Shown here: positions 6,121-6,460 of the stretch, piece after piece
How positions within the stretch are numbered: position 1 is the stretch's first letter
How the letters are laid out: every line of letters begins with the position of its first letter
DNA from: Candidatus Odyssella thessalonicensis
GTDB lineage: Bacteria; Pseudomonadota; Alphaproteobacteria; Bin65
Length of the DNA stretch: 6,460 nt
Assembly: GCA_005240015.1 (NCBI GenBank)
Contig: SBBV01000362.1
Coordinates: 1-6,460 of the forward strand
Direction of reading: 5' to 3'
Made by a program: the position numbers and the translations under genes
Notes under the pieces: generated by a model
Told to the model about the DNA's origin: nothing
Databases searched by the model: none
Seen by the model: the letters and a program-made list of their open reading frames with translations, nothing else

Positions 6121-6144
6121 GAGTTTGTTCCCTGATCCGATCGC

Positions 6145-6460
6145 TTAGAACGACAAGCCGCCTTCGCGCGCGGCCTCGGCCAACGCCTTGATCCGTCCGT
6201 GATAGAGGAAACGCCCGCGGTCGAAGACCACGGTCTCGATCTTCTTCTCCTTGGCGCGCTCCGCGATGAGCTTGCCCACCGCCTTGGCCGCCTCGACGGC
6301 CGCGCCGGTTTTCACCACGCCCTTGATGCCCTCGTCGAGCGAGGAGGCGGCGGCGAGCGTCTCGCCCTTCGCGTCGTCGATGATCTGCGCGTAGATATGC
6401 TTGCTCGAGCGGAACACGGAGAGGCGCAGGCGCCCGCGCGACTTGCGCTTCAGCTGGAAG
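6145..6460 (-). CDS. rplR: 50S ribosomal protein L18 (N-terminus cut off)
   Basis: L18 binds 5S rRNA in the central protuberance of the 50S subunit. The gene runs off the right edge; 104 residues are visible, beginning [20 protein letters not shown], so roughly 15 N-terminal residues should lie beyond the window. A GTG at 6417 falls on the Val of [13 protein letters not shown] and is internal, not the start. Conserved parts are [74 protein letters not shown], the last ending exactly as L18 proteins usually do. rpsE follows after 24 nt, the standard rplR-rpsE order. Confidence 0.96.
   Translation of the reverse strand, partial: FQLKRKSRGRLRLSVFRSSKHIYAQIIDDAKGETLAAASSLDEGIKGVVKTGAAVEAAKAVGKLIAERAKEKKIETVVFDRGRFLYHGRIKALAEAAREGGLSF

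Noticed and set aside
6145..6417. L18 starting at GTG 6417
   Set aside because: The GTG codes the Val inside the conserved [13 protein letters not shown] motif, and the frame stays open with L18-like residues to the window edge.

Overview
This window is the distal part of the conserved bacterial S10/spc/alpha ribosomal-protein cluster. Every gene is on the minus strand. In transcription order (right to left) they are rplR (L18, 5' end cut by the window edge), rpsE (S5), rpmD (L30), rplO (L15), secY, adk, rpsM (S13), rpsK (S11), rpoA and rplQ (L17). The order secY-adk-rpsM-rpsK-rpoA-rplQ, with no rpmJ after secY and no rpsD between rpsK and rpoA, is typical of Alphaproteobacteria. High GC, a short-form adenylate kinase and alphaproteobacterial-looking S13, L17, L30 and RpoA sequences agree with this. 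A Rhodospirillales- or Rhizobiales-like organism is likely, but I cannot place it further.

Layout: 6460-3374 is the spc-type part (rplR, rpsE, rpmD, rplO, secY). Spacing is tight: 24 nt, 2 nt, 49 nt and 35 nt, then a 4-nt ATGA overlap between secY and adk. adk (3377-2790) closes this part. The 187-nt adk-rpsM gap holds an exact-consensus sigma70-type promoter (TTGACA, 16 nt, TATAAT), which should start transcription of the alpha-type part (rpsM, rpsK, rpoA, rplQ) at about position 2751. S13 probably starts at a TTG codon behind a strong AAGGAG site. A good Rho-independent terminator lies 32 nt past rplQ, and a further GC-rich palindrome ends the window.

Together the genes make ribosomal subunit proteins, the protein-export channel SecY, adenylate kinase and the RNA polymerase alpha subunit. 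All are growth-rate-linked housekeeping functions. The coding content is ordinary.

The least ordinary stretch is the 102-nt rpoA-rplQ spacer. It is almost wholly a 99-bp array of degenerate 7-bp units (TCAGNNN / NNNCTGA) that folds back on itself, including an 18-bp perfect inverted repeat. It leaves rplQ without a visible Shine-Dalgarno sequence. I see no new multi-gene system here.
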